Assembly (NCBI GenBank): GCA_021817415.1
Contig: JAKAUZ010000003.1
Span: 186,001-250,000, forward strand
Length of the DNA: 64,000 nucleotides
Reading direction: 5' to 3'
Source: Thermoplasmata archaeon
GTDB lineage: Archaea > Thermoplasmatota > Thermoplasmata > Thermoplasmatales > GCA-001856825
The position numbers were made by a program, and so were the translations under genes. Of this stretch, positions 47,804-57,677 are shown piece after piece. The stretch's first letter is position 1. The number at the start of each line of letters is the position of its first letter. The notes below the pieces were generated by a model, which worked only from the letters and a program-made list of their open reading frames with translations, was not told the origin of the DNA and searched no databases.

Positions 47804-48658
47804 ATGATGCGTTCCCCGTTCAGACCTTTTCTATACGATCATTTCTTTGATCGGCAAGCAATATTTTCATTCAGTGAAGATGTTTTCGACTTGCCACTTC
47901 ACGCAATGATACCTGATAATTCTCTTTTGTGGCACGACCCAGCGGAGGGAAAGTTAGATTTCATGGTCCCCAATTCACACCCTCTTTTTCATGAAATTAA
48001 GAGGCGTCTGGAAAAGGCAGCTACACAATTTCAAATAAATGAAGCCGGATTGAATTTCGGCGTCTTTTTCCCGCAATTCGAGAATAAAGACTTTCTCGCT
48101 ACTGTTAAGGCAACGCCAACTGCCCTCGTGCCTGGACTCGTCGTCTTTCCTGCATTGGTTTATAGGGACAGAAGAGTCTACCTGCTTGAAATGTTCAAGA
48201 AAAGTTCTATGGAAGCATCATCTGACAGAATAATGGGAGTTTCTGAAGCATATAGCACGTTTACAAACCGTGACTCTCTCAGGATTGAATACCTGGGTCC
48301 AGTTTTGGATTTCAGTGAATTCTATCAATCCATTGAATCAATCTGCATTACTCTGTTGTTCAAGCACAGTCTGAATGATGAGATTTCAAGGGGACCAAAG
48401 TGGCCGATTCTTCAAACGGACGAAGTGACTGGAGAAGGAAGGGTAGAAAGTATGGAGGGAGAATCTTTATTTCTCATGCATCAGTATTCTGTCTTGCCTG
48501 ATGTTAAATTGCTTTGGATGGAAAGCTACCTGGTCGACAACAATTTAATTACAAACATAATAATAAACAAACAACGTCTGCCCGAGGTATTGAGTTACAT
48601 TGCTAAACTGGAATCCAGGCCATCCATCATCAGACTTCTTGAGTTGAGTCAGGCTTAG
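47804..48658 (+). CDS. Hypothetical protein
   Basis: 284 aa ORF with AT-rich upstream region (TATA-like tttatac); no recognised motif. Confidence 0.6.
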   Translation: MMRSPFRPFLYDHFFDRQAIFSFSEDVFDLPLHAMIPDNSLLWHDPAEGKLDFMVPNSHPLFHEIKRRLEKAATQFQINEAGLNFGVFFPQFENKDFLATVKATPTALVPGLVVFPALVYRDRRVYLLEMFKKSSMEASSDRIMGVSEAYSTFTNRDSLRIEYLGPVLDFSEFYQSIESICITLLFKHSLNDEISRGPKWPILQTDEVTGEGRVESMEGESLFLMHQYSVLPDVKLLWMESYLVDNNLITNIIINKQRLPEVLSYIAKLESRPSIIRLLELSQA

Positions 48659-48773
48659 CAATCATTTAAAGATCCCTGTTTAATCACATCCAAGAAAGAT
48701 GATGGAGTTTGTTGTGAAATAATTGTTAACGTTCTGAAACGCAAAATTATATACGAGCTTACATTGTCGTCTC

Positions 48774-49010
48774 ATGGACAATCACCTAAGGCCCCTCACA
48801 GTTCTTGGAGGCAGTCTGAACAAGAACGTGCTTGTCAAAGTCAAGTGGAATAGAGAGTACAGGGGCGTACTGGACGGTTACGATCAACATATGAACTTGG
48901 TGATCAAGAACGCAGAAGAGGTCATATCTGATAAGAGTAATGGCGTTTTCCCCACAGTTGTTGTTAGAGGGGATGTCGTAGTTTATATTTCACCATCGGA
49001 GGTGATATGA
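48774..49010 (+). CDS. LSm/Sm-like archaeal protein
   Basis: PLTVLGGSLNKNVLVKVKWNREYRGVLDGYDQHMNLVIKNAEEV Sm1/Sm2 motifs. Confidence 0.92.
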   Translation: MDNHLRPLTVLGGSLNKNVLVKVKWNREYRGVLDGYDQHMNLVIKNAEEVISDKSNGVFPTVVVRGDVVVYISPSEVI

Positions 49011-49011
49011 T

Positions 49012-49173
49012 ATGAGAGGAACCCCATCAATGGGAAGGAGAAATAGAATAAAGGTACATATTAAATGTAGAAGATGCGGTCAGCATTCTTATAATGTGAC
49101 CGACAAGAGGTGCTCCCACTGTGGATATCCCGATTCAAGGATCAGGAAATACAGTTGGGCGAAGTCTAAATGA
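49012..49173 (+). CDS. rpl37e: 50S ribosomal protein eL37
   Basis: Direct translation MRGTPSMGRRNRIKVHIKCRRCGQHSYNVTDKRCSHCGYPDSRIRKYSWAKSK*; two CxxC pairs. Not in the ORF track because it is 53 aa. Confidence 0.95.
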   Translation: MRGTPSMGRRNRIKVHIKCRRCGQHSYNVTDKRCSHCGYPDSRIRKYSWAKSK

Positions 49174-50539
49174 GGCCTGCGGAGTTATAGCTCTTGCAGA
49201 AACAGTACCTGTCAGTTATAGAATAATTCAGTCCCTACGAATAATACAACACAGGGGGCAGGAATCTGCTGGAATAGCAATTTTCTCTAATGGGAAGACG
49301 AAAGTCCACAAGGGAATGGGACTTGTCAATGAAGTTTTTTCTGGAAAGAAAATTGAGGATGATGGGCTTAAGGGAATCGGACACATCAGGTACAGTACAG
49401 CTGGATCGTCTGTCATAGAAAACGCGCAACCACTCTTTGCAAGGATAAAGAATCTTGAGATCACTATTGGGCACAATGGTGAGATCTCAAATGCAGCGGA
49501 TATTAAGAGTAAGCTTGAGGATTCAGGTTATTCCTTCCAGACAAATTCCGATACAGAGGTCATTCTGAAACTTTTATCAATCGAACTTTCGAAGAATCAG
49601 GATTTCATCGAATCAATGAAGAAAGCTTTCAGGAACCTGATTGGAGCTTATTCGTTGGTGATCGGAATAAATGACAGGATTTTTGCCGTAAGGGACCCAA
49701 ACGCTATCAGGCCACTGAGCGTTGGGAAAACGAAATATGGATACGGTGCGGCCTCGGAGGACATAGTATTCTACCAGCTTGGGGGGTATCCCGTCAGGGA
49801 CGTCAAGCAGGGTGAGATAGTCGAAATTACTCAGGAAGGTATAAAATCATTCATATATGAAGGGAGGACTAAACCAGCCCATTGCATGTTCGAATATGTC
49901 TATTTCTCCAGGCCTGACAGCACCCTAGATGGAAAGAACGTATTTGCAGTCAGAAGGCAAATTGGAAGGATCCTTGCCAGAGAGAATCCTGTCGAAGCTG
50001 ATTATGTAGTACCTGTCCCAGATTCAGGCAGGTCTCATGCACTTGGTTATTCAGAGGAGTCCAGAATACCCCTGGTGGAAGGACTAATAAAGAACAGGTA
50101 CGTAGACAGAACCTTCATAATGCCGGAACAGGATGGAAGAAGGAATGAACTGGACATCAAGCTCAATCCGATCAACGAGATTGTGGAAGGAAAAAGATTG
50201 ATCCTCGTGGATGACAGCATCATAAGAGGAAACACAATGAGGAAGATAGTCAACCAGCTCAGAGACAGGGGGGCAAGGGAAGTTCACGTCAGGATAGGTT
50301 CCCCCCCAATAGTTTCACCATGCTACCTTGGAATTGATATGAAAACACGGACACAATTCATAGCATCCGGTAAATCAGTAGAGGAGATTTCAAAGACGAT
50401 CGAAGCAGATTCACTTCATTATATATCTCTGAACGGGTTGATAGAGGCGATTGGACTTGGAGAGGAGAATCTATGCCTTGGTTGCCTGACAGGAATTTAT
50501 CCCGTGAAAATAAAGGATGAAAAATTCAGGGGCTACTGA
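49121..50539 (+). CDS. purF: Amidophosphoribosyltransferase
   Basis: CGVIALAET N-terminal nucleophile Cys, IQHRGQESAGIAIF, VDDSIIRGNTMRKIV PRPP motif, ENLCLGCLTG. Confidence 0.95.
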   Translation: MDIPIQGSGNTVGRSLNEACGVIALAETVPVSYRIIQSLRIIQHRGQESAGIAIFSNGKTKVHKGMGLVNEVFSGKKIEDDGLKGIGHIRYSTAGSSVIENAQPLFARIKNLEITIGHNGEISNAADIKSKLEDSGYSFQTNSDTEVILKLLSIELSKNQDFIESMKKAFRNLIGAYSLVIGINDRIFAVRDPNAIRPLSVGKTKYGYGAASEDIVFYQLGGYPVRDVKQGEIVEITQEGIKSFIYEGRTKPAHCMFEYVYFSRPDSTLDGKNVFAVRRQIGRILARENPVEADYVVPVPDSGRSHALGYSEESRIPLVEGLIKNRYVDRTFIMPEQDGRRNELDIKLNPINEIVEGKRLILVDDSIIRGNTMRKIVNQLRDRGAREVHVRIGSPPIVSPCYLGIDMKTRTQFIASGKSVEEISKTIEADSLHYISLNGLIEAIGLGEENLCLGCLTGIYPVKIKDEKFRGY

Positions 50540-51324
50540 CCTTTTCTGATTTCCCCGATCCTCTTTTTCAGTTTCAGATCAATGTCTGATTGAATACCCG
50601 CGAGGTCAGCTCTCGCTGCCTTGACAATTGCATTCGCATAGGTCCTGGAAATTTTCCCTGCCATCTTTTTTGGGGCCCTGTAAATGTCAGGAATCTCATA
50701 AATAAGACCATGTTTTGGAGGTTCTCCATTTCCCTTCTTGAATCTAAAGAACGCTTTTTCTGCTCCTATAACCTGGATAGAACTTGATGAACTTAGTGCA
50801 ATCTTCCTCAGGCTCCCCGTGGCATTTATCAACCTGGCTGCAACTTTGTACCCAACAAGTTTGCCTAGATTGGGTGCACTTCTGTTCACATACTCTTCCA
50901 AACTTTTTTCTGCTTTTTCTCTCATATCTCTCGCCTCCAGGTAGAATCCGTCCATTAACCTGAGAAAATCCCTGTTTATTGAGGGGGCATACTTTATGAA
51001 CGTTATAGTTTCCTGTAATTTCTGGTTCATGTAGTTCTCAAATTTTTCCATTTCGTCAAGCGTTGTTATGATCTTCACTATCATGCTGTCCTCGGTGAGA
51101 TTTGCTGAAAGAATCATTTTGTTGATCCTCCCCATTTTCTCTTTACTTTCACTAACGTTAATAGATTTGTTTACGAAAGTTTCCGGGAATGCAACCCTCT
51201 CCTCATTGTAGTATGCGACTCCCTTCTTGATTAAATCTATATACAATTTTATGAAAAGATCGTCATCAACCGAAATCTCTCTCTTTCCGTCAGAAATAGT
51301 GTTCCATCCTGTGAGATACAACAT
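50533..51324 (-). CDS. Nop5/Nop56-58 box C/D RNP protein
   Basis: APNLGKLVGYKVAARLINATGSLRKIALSSSSSIQVIGAEKAFFRF...PKHGLIYEIPDI Nop domain. Confidence 0.93.
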   Translation of the reverse strand: MLYLTGWNTISDGKREISVDDDLFIKLYIDLIKKGVAYYNEERVAFPETFVNKSINVSESKEKMGRINKMILSANLTEDSMIVKIITTLDEMEKFENYMNQKLQETITFIKYAPSINRDFLRLMDGFYLEARDMREKAEKSLEEYVNRSAPNLGKLVGYKVAARLINATGSLRKIALSSSSSIQVIGAEKAFFRFKKGNGEPPKHGLIYEIPDIYRAPKKMAGKISRTYANAIVKAARADLAGIQSDIDLKLKKRIGEIRKGQ

Positions 51325-51555
51325 TTCATGAGCGAAGATTCATTTCAAATAAAATCTTTGCTAAACGCAATATGGAACCCGCAAGGGATGTTTTGCACCC
51401 TGCAACTGTTGGGTATGTCTGAAATCAGGCAGTGGGGAATGAGGCAATTGAGTAGAAATTTCCAAATGATTGGGACTGATCGTTATCCAGCTACCCGAGT
51501 TACAATATAAAATGATAGACAGTTATGCATTAATATCCACATTAAATATTGGTTT

Positions 51556-52008
51556 ATGAATGCGCCTGTTTACAATGCCCTGTTACGCATATTCAAAGAA
51601 AAAATACCTGAAGACAGTAAGGAAATAGTAGATTTCACCGTTAAGTTCCTCAACGAAAATGTGGAGAAGTATAATTGGGTTGGGATATATATGATAGATG
51701 GAGACGATCTCGTACTCGCAGGCTGGTCTGGCCCTGAAGCAACAGAGCACACTAGGATAAAGGTTGGGGATGGAATTTGCGGTCTCGCAGCAAAAGAGGA
51801 ATTCACAGTCGTTGTACCTGACGTTTCAAAGGATTCTAGATATATATCATGCTTCCCGGGCACAAAATCAGAAATAGTTGTGCCAATATTTAAGGAAGAG
51901 AAAGTCATTGGAGAAATAGACATTGACAGTGATTTCGTCGATCCATTTGATGGCAAGGACGAAAAATTCTTAGAAGAAATAGCAAATTTTATAGGTAGAA
52001 GAATATAA
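51556..52008 (+). CDS. GAF-domain protein, free methionine-(R)-sulfoxide reductase-like
   Basis: NWVGIYMIDGDDLVLAGW, GDGICGLAA, RYISCFPGTKSEIVVPIF...IGEIDIDSDF. Confidence 0.8.
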   Translation: MNAPVYNALLRIFKEKIPEDSKEIVDFTVKFLNENVEKYNWVGIYMIDGDDLVLAGWSGPEATEHTRIKVGDGICGLAAKEEFTVVVPDVSKDSRYISCFPGTKSEIVVPIFKEEKVIGEIDIDSDFVDPFDGKDEKFLEEIANFIGRRI

Positions 52009-52020
52009 GGTAAAGAGGGA

Positions 52021-52275
52021 ATGGTATCTACAGTTTCAAGTGCAATTAATTATCCCTTCGGTGAGGTTATGGCCGAGAGAAAGTATTCAAGATATGAGAA
52101 GGCAAGAATAGTTGGAGCGAGGGCTCTTCAGATATCAATGGGTGCACCAATCCTGATAGAGATTCATGAAAACATTTTCGACCCATTGAGAATAGCTCTG
52201 TACGAATTTGACAATGATGCAATTCCAATGACTGTGAAAAGAATTAAGGATGGCACCATCAGGGGAAATGAATGA
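52021..52275 (+). CDS. rpoK: DNA-directed RNA polymerase subunit K (Rpb6 homologue)
   Basis: [27 protein letters not shown]...[21 protein letters not shown]. Confidence 0.92.
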   Translation: MVSTVSSAINYPFGEVMAERKYSRYEKARIVGARALQISMGAPILIEIHENIFDPLRIALYEFDNDAIPMTVKRIKDGTIRGNE

Positions 52276-52655
52276 AGAATTGGAGCGGGCACATAATTTT
52301 TCCTGAAAATTTCGAGTGGAAACAGCTTGAGAAATCTTTCAGGGGCATGATGGAGCTTTTTTTCAGGGAAAGCGGCGAGATGGAAGATGAACCTGATCAC
52401 AAGGAAGTCATAATGCTCCTGAATATGCAGGACATAAAGAACAACAGGAAACCGGAAGGTTATAACAGAGAGGGAAAGTTAAGATTGATTTTCCCACTCC
52501 AAAGGAAAGAAATCACTATTGTTTCGCCACTTCCTGAGAATTATGTCAGAGACGTATCTGAAGCACTTAGCAAATATCTGACAAGCAAGAAGATCAGGCA
52601 CACCCTTGATTTTGACCAGATGAAATTCACCGAATTCAGGAAGAAGAGGAAGTAA
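52272..52655 (+). CDS. Hypothetical protein
   Basis: 127 aa ORF overlapping rpoK by 4 bp. Confidence 0.6.
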   Translation: MKNWSGHIIFPENFEWKQLEKSFRGMMELFFRESGEMEDEPDHKEVIMLLNMQDIKNNRKPEGYNREGKLRLIFPLQRKEITIVSPLPENYVRDVSEALSKYLTSKKIRHTLDFDQMKFTEFRKKRK

Positions 52656-53798
52656 TCAGTTTCTCAAAAAATGCGCTATCCTTCCTGCCCCCTCCATTAT
52701 TTGATCCCTTGAAATAGCAAATGAAAGCCTAATCCGATTGGATCCACTAGGCCCGAATTGTGAACCCGGCGTTACCAGCACTTTCTCTTTTTCCAGAAGT
52801 TCCTTTGAAAATTCTTCACCGTCAAGTCCATTGACCAACTCTGGGAACATATAGAACGTCCCCTTGGGTTTGTTAAGCTTGAACACTTCATTCTCTTTCA
52901 ATAAATCGTACAGGAGATCTCTCCGCTCCCTGAACATAATGTTCATGTGAGTGGGGAAATCATCGTCATCCAATGCACGGAGTGCGGCAAATTGGGATAC
53001 TGATGGAGCACACGTTATTGTATGCTGCTGGAATGAATCGATGTACGGGGCAAATTCTGGAGGGGCAATGAGATAACCTATTCTCCACCCGGTCATTGCG
53101 TGGCTCTTGGAAAAACCATTGACAACAAACGTCCTATCTTCCATTCCTGGAAATCTCAGTATCGATTCGTGCCTTCCTTCAAATATAATCTTCTCATAGA
53201 TCTCGTCTGAGACAACATACAGTTTCTTATCTATGACAATATCAGAAATCTCCTTCAGTTCAGAAATATTTGCAACCCAGCCCTGCGGATTTGATGGCGA
53301 ATTAATGATGATCATCCTTGTTCTCCCTGATATGTTGTTCTTCAAACTTTCAATATCAGGCGACCCGTCTTCCAGCGAAGAGAAATATCTAGGTATCCCG
53401 CCGGCAAGTTTGATGATCTCAGGGTAGGAAACAAAACTTGGATCCTGGAGAAGTACCTCGTCCCCGCTTTCAATCACTGATTCAACCGCAGAATGGATTG
53501 CAAATTTCGCAATTGTCACGATTACGTTGCTCGCCCGTACTTCCTTTAAGGCAATTTTTTCGTATTTTCTGGCAATTCTTTCCCTTAATTCCTGAATTCC
53601 CGCAGAGGGTGTATAGTGAGTATTTCCCTCTCTCGCTTTCTCAAATGCAAAATCCATGACATCGGCTGGAGTTGTTGGATCTGGCTCACCTGCTGCAAAT
53701 GAAATCGCACTCTCCCCGTTTTTCTTCATTGCGTTGTAGATATTGTTGAGTGAAACCGTTGAAGACGGGGTTATATTCTTGAATTTAAGTGATACCAT
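52656..53798 (-). CDS. Pyridoxal phosphate-dependent aminotransferase class I (AspC-like)
   Basis: SFAAGEPDPTTP, INSPSNPQGWV, FSKSHAMTGWRIGYL PLP lysine motif. Confidence 0.92.
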   Translation of the reverse strand: MVSLKFKNITPSSTVSLNNIYNAMKKNGESAISFAAGEPDPTTPADVMDFAFEKAREGNTHYTPSAGIQELRERIARKYEKIALKEVRASNVIVTIAKFAIHSAVESVIESGDEVLLQDPSFVSYPEIIKLAGGIPRYFSSLEDGSPDIESLKNNISGRTRMIIINSPSNPQGWVANISELKEISDIVIDKKLYVVSDEIYEKIIFEGRHESILRFPGMEDRTFVVNGFSKSHAMTGWRIGYLIAPPEFAPYIDSFQQHTITCAPSVSQFAALRALDDDDFPTHMNIMFRERRDLLYDLLKENEVFKLNKPKGTFYMFPELVNGLDGEEFSKELLEKEKVLVTPGSQFGPSGSNRIRLSFAISRDQIMEGAGRIAHFLRN

Positions 53799-53901
53799 GA
53801 GCCCGAATACAAATGAATTATTTCTACGTTTCTAAAATTATCTAATCAAAAATTGGATTCTGGCAACGTATTCATATACAATTTGTGTAGCATCTTCTGT
53901 T

Positions 53902-53938
53902 AAGTGGCTATAGAGTTGTCTCCTGAATTTAGCCACTT
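53902..53938. repeat. Perfect 9-bp inverted repeat AAGTGGCTA(19 nt)TAGCCACTT in a divergent promoter region
   Basis: Read directly at 53902-53910 and 53930-53938; followed by TATA-like tttataaata before the gene at 53992. Confidence 0.65.
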
Positions 53939-53991
53939 TGATTTCATGCATCTAAGAATTTATAAATAGGGCTTGTTGAATAATCAAGGGT

Positions 53992-55131
53992 ATGTCAAAA
54001 TCTTTTCTTGTTCTGGGTGGAGCCGGAGACATGGGGTCCTCCGTTGTGGACGATTTAGCTTCTAATGGAGTGGAGAATCTTATAGTAGGGGACATAAACG
54101 AGAAGTCTGTCGTGAAGACAATTTCAAGGCTGAAGAAAAAGGGAGTAAAAGCAAAAGGAATTAAAGTTGATGTGAATGAGAAAAAGGAACTGTCAGGTGC
54201 AATACAGGAAGCAGATATTATAGTGAACACTGTTGGCCCATTTTATAAATTCGAGACCAAGATACTTGATGTGGTAAAGGATTTTGACATTGGTTATGTG
54301 GACATATGTGACGATTTCGACGTGACCTCAGACGTATTCAAGAAGATCGACACTGGTTCCATTAAATCGAGGATCGTGGTTGGAATGGGCTGGACTCCCG
54401 GAATAACCAATGTTTGCGCCAGAGATGGTTACAATAACATGGACAAGGTCACGGAAATTAACATTGCATGGGCAGGCAGTGCGGCGGATGCGGCAGGAAA
54501 AGCAGTGATAGAGCACGCATTTCACGTGGTCACTGGAGATGTTCCAATGTTCATTGAGGGTAAGACAAGAATGGTGCCTGCGAGGCAATTCCACCGTGAA
54601 ATAGAATTTCCTGATCCGATCAACCGGGTAGATACTTACTATACCGGGCATCCGGAACCAATCACCATCCCAATATTCTTGAAGGGTGTGGAGACTGTGA
54701 CTGTCAGGGGAACTCTCATTCCAGACTGGCAGAACAGCCTTGTTTCTCAGTTCGCCGACATTGGGCTGACTGAGAACAGGCTGGTTGAAGTGGGTGGAAG
54801 GAAGGTCTCATCTCGAGATTTCCTGGTCTCCTTTGTGCACGATACCCTCGACCAATTCAAGTCAGGGGGGGTTGATAAGTCAGGTTTCTGGGTTGAGGTG
54901 AAGGGGAAAAAGAACGGCAAGAGGGTTACGATTCATTATACTGGAGCAGACAGGATGAAAAGGCTTACGGGAATACCAGCTGCAATAGGTGCCAAATTTT
55001 TGAGCGAGAGCAACAAGGTAAAGAGGGGGATATGTGCTCCAGAAGGAGCAATTGATCCGTCTTTCTTCTTCAATGAGCTCAGAAAGAGGAGAATTAAGGT
55101 CAACAAGATTGTTGCAACAGAGGAATTCTGA
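53992..55131 (+). CDS. Saccharopine dehydrogenase-like NAD(P)-dependent oxidoreductase
   Basis: FLVLGGAGDMGSSVVDDLASNGVENLIVGDIN Rossmann motif, GMGWTPGITNVCAR. Confidence 0.85.
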   Translation: MSKSFLVLGGAGDMGSSVVDDLASNGVENLIVGDINEKSVVKTISRLKKKGVKAKGIKVDVNEKKELSGAIQEADIIVNTVGPFYKFETKILDVVKDFDIGYVDICDDFDVTSDVFKKIDTGSIKSRIVVGMGWTPGITNVCARDGYNNMDKVTEINIAWAGSAADAAGKAVIEHAFHVVTGDVPMFIEGKTRMVPARQFHREIEFPDPINRVDTYYTGHPEPITIPIFLKGVETVTVRGTLIPDWQNSLVSQFADIGLTENRLVEVGGRKVSSRDFLVSFVHDTLDQFKSGGVDKSGFWVEVKGKKNGKRVTIHYTGADRMKRLTGIPAAIGAKFLSESNKVKRGICAPEGAIDPSFFFNELRKRRIKVNKIVATEEF

Positions 55132-55134
55132 AAC

Positions 55135-55593
55135 ATGTTGAGCTTTGGGACTGCAGATTTCTTCCTACACCTCAAAGATACACTGAATGGTGATAGGGTT
55201 TTCAGGAAGCTCGGAAAAGCAGACTACACAACCACGGAGTTGATTTATGTCAGGGACCTTAAAATAGGAGTATGGCAGAGGACTGTCGATGGCGAAATAA
55301 AGGAATTTTATCTCGTTCCAAAGAAACAGCTCGTGGAAAAGGAAAATGAAGCAGAGATAATATACTACGTAAAAGATTACGACACCCTAATAGGGTTACT
55401 CAAGGGAGAAGATAGTTTCGTTGCTCTAGTAATTGATGGAACACTCGAGTTCAAAGGTTCAATGAAAAAGGCAATGAAAATCCAGCCAGCATCTGACAGG
55501 ATGGAAGTTATAGTCAAGAAGATATGTCTGGAATCAGTCCTGCCTTCCAAGATACAGTTTCAGAAGTGGGCAGCAAAAGAGGGTTACATATGA
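55135..55593 (+). CDS. SCP2-like lipid-binding-type protein
   Basis: 152 aa; C-terminal VIDGTLEFKGSMKKAMKIQPASDRMEVIVKK resembles SCP2 C-terminal pattern. Confidence 0.5.
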   Translation: MLSFGTADFFLHLKDTLNGDRVFRKLGKADYTTTELIYVRDLKIGVWQRTVDGEIKEFYLVPKKQLVEKENEAEIIYYVKDYDTLIGLLKGEDSFVALVIDGTLEFKGSMKKAMKIQPASDRMEVIVKKICLESVLPSKIQFQKWAAKEGYI

Positions 55594-55997
55594 TCGTCAA
55601 ATTCTCGGACGAATGGTTCAGGGAATATTGTAAAAGCATTAACAGTGATGAAAAATACAGGAATAACGGAAAAGGATGGAAATGGAGCGTTACATTCTCC
55701 ATCGCGGGGGATCAGGGATCAAGATATCTAAAACAAGGTCTGAATAGAATAGTGAAGATGAAACTTAAAGAAGGGAGATGCGAAGGGATAGAGTTACTTA
55801 GTTCGGAATCGATTCCCCTTGATGAATATCTTCTCAAGGGTAAGGCATCAGTATGGGAGAGCATTATTGACGGGAAGACGAGTATAATAAATGCGATGCT
55901 CAAGGGGGACCTGAAGGTGACAGGGGATGTTAGGACGCTCACAAAATACATCCCTGCCGCAAACGACCTTGCAAGGATCGCAAGTGGTGTTAAATGA
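55590..55997 (+). CDS. SCP2 sterol-binding domain-like protein
   Basis: ORF track gives 55524, but ATG at 55590 overlaps the upstream TGA (ATGA); ...SIINAMLKGDLKVTGDVRTLTKYIPAANDLARIA. Confidence 0.6.
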   Translation: MIVKFSDEWFREYCKSINSDEKYRNNGKGWKWSVTFSIAGDQGSRYLKQGLNRIVKMKLKEGRCEGIELLSSESIPLDEYLLKGKASVWESIIDGKTSIINAMLKGDLKVTGDVRTLTKYIPAANDLARIASGVK

Positions 55998-56356
55998 TCG
56001 TTGACGAAGCTTCAGAATTAAGAGAAACGCTTGAAAGGTTCATTGCAGACGTGAACAACAATGAAAAAGTCCAGAAAATGATAAGAAAATGGAGTTCGGT
56101 AGTTAATATCTGGGGGAAGGATATAAATCGCGGCTATTTGCTTGAGGTGGTGGACGGCAAGGTGACACAGATGATGGAAGCAATGAATGTTGATGATGGA
56201 AAAGTGAAGGTGGTCGGAGAATCCAGAACTCTGATAAGAATGTTCCAGGGAAAGGAGAAGATAGTTCATCTCTACCTTGACGGAATAGTCGAAACATATG
56301 GATCAGAGAGAGATCAGATTGTCCTTGATGCCATAGCCAGACTCCTCTGGAAGTGA
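55994..56356 (+). CDS. SCP2-like or small hypothetical protein
   Basis: 120 aa, ATGA overlap with preceding gene, KVVGESRTLIRMFQGKEKIVHLYLDGIVETYG similar in layout to neighbours. Confidence 0.5.
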   Translation: MIVDEASELRETLERFIADVNNNEKVQKMIRKWSSVVNIWGKDINRGYLLEVVDGKVTQMMEAMNVDDGKVKVVGESRTLIRMFQGKEKIVHLYLDGIVETYGSERDQIVLDAIARLLWK

Positions 56357-56362
56357 ACTAAA

Positions 56363-57652
56363 TTGGCAGCAAAACTTAAAAGAAGTCTAAAATTCACAAG
56401 ACTAGTCGCCGTGACCATGGGGACACCACTTGCTGCATCTGTCTTCCTCAGCATTATAATAATGGAAACATACACATCCAATCTGCCTAGCATGTTGCTA
56501 GCAGTCCTGATAGCTACGGCGCTCGCTGCCGCTGCATCCCTCTCCTATGGCGAGCTTGTTAGCATATATCCTTCAGCGGCGGGAAATCGCGTTTTCCTGA
56601 AAAAACCAATGGGAGACGTGGTCTCCATCTCCCTATCATTCATGTGGACGATAATCATACTTGGTGCTGCAGGAGTGGAAGCGTACGTTCTTGGAAATGT
56701 AATCCATTTTCTGATTCCTGCTGTCCCAGCAATCATTTGGTCCGTGATATCTCTTACAATCATCCTGTTAATTAATGCCGTTGGCGTGGAAATCTCAGGA
56801 AACTTCCAGATGGGAATCACCTTCTTCATTGCGTCTGCACTTGTGGTCGTCTCCGTGATTGCGCTTGTAACTCCGCATCATGCCTTAAATACAGGAGGGA
56901 ACATAGATTTCGCCGGTTCTCTTTCAGCTGCGGCTGTCGGAGTTTATTTCTTCCTTGGGTTTGGAAGGGTGACGACCCTAGGGGAGGAGGCAATAGATTT
57001 CAAGAAAGGTATTCCACGCGCAATGCCCATTGCAATCATTCTTCTTGGGATAGTGTTCACCTTTGTATCGTCTGCAATATTCACCAGAGTACCGTTATCA
57101 TCGGTACAATCATCTGCTGTCCCTCAAATTGTACTGGGAAAATATATGCTTAATGGCGATTATGCAATCATAGTTGCAATCATAAGCGCATTAATGAGCT
57201 TCAGTACATTCAATGCTGGAATACTTGGCACGTCAAGACTGATATATGCACTTGGAAGGGAAGGCACCCTTCCAAAGTTTCTCGGTACGATAAATTCAAA
57301 ATTTTTTACTCCAACTTTCTCACTGGTGTTTATCTACGCAATAGCGTTGGTTGTCACTATTACAGTTTACGTGACTAGGAGTTTTACCATACCTGTCCTT
57401 GTGGCTGCCTTATTCGACTCGTTCATGTATGCCTTCGTTTCCTACAGTGCCTTCTGGCATCATAGAAAACTGGCTCGTGGGGAGATTCCGTTCAGGGTAA
57501 AGGGAGGAACAATTCTTTTTCCAGTGACTGCAATAATATTCATTGTGCTTGGTCTGATATTGGTATTAACTTCTCCATTCATAGTGACCGGTCTCACGGT
57601 CCTTGGAATCATCTTGACTGGAGTCTATTTTTACCTGAGGGTAGAAAAGTAA
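56363..57652 (+). CDS. APC-superfamily amino acid permease
   Basis: About 12 TM; YGELVSIYPSAAGNRVFLKKPMGD, GFGRVTTLGEEAIDFKKGIPRAM. Confidence 0.85.
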   Translation: MAAKLKRSLKFTRLVAVTMGTPLAASVFLSIIIMETYTSNLPSMLLAVLIATALAAAASLSYGELVSIYPSAAGNRVFLKKPMGDVVSISLSFMWTIIILGAAGVEAYVLGNVIHFLIPAVPAIIWSVISLTIILLINAVGVEISGNFQMGITFFIASALVVVSVIALVTPHHALNTGGNIDFAGSLSAAAVGVYFFLGFGRVTTLGEEAIDFKKGIPRAMPIAIILLGIVFTFVSSAIFTRVPLSSVQSSAVPQIVLGKYMLNGDYAIIVAIISALMSFSTFNAGILGTSRLIYALGREGTLPKFLGTINSKFFTPTFSLVFIYAIALVVTITVYVTRSFTIPVLVAALFDSFMYAFVSYSAFWHHRKLARGEIPFRVKGGTILFPVTAIIFIVLGLILVLTSPFIVTGLTVLGIILTGVYFYLRVEK

Positions 57653-57677
57653 ATACCTTGATGAGGCATACTCCAGA

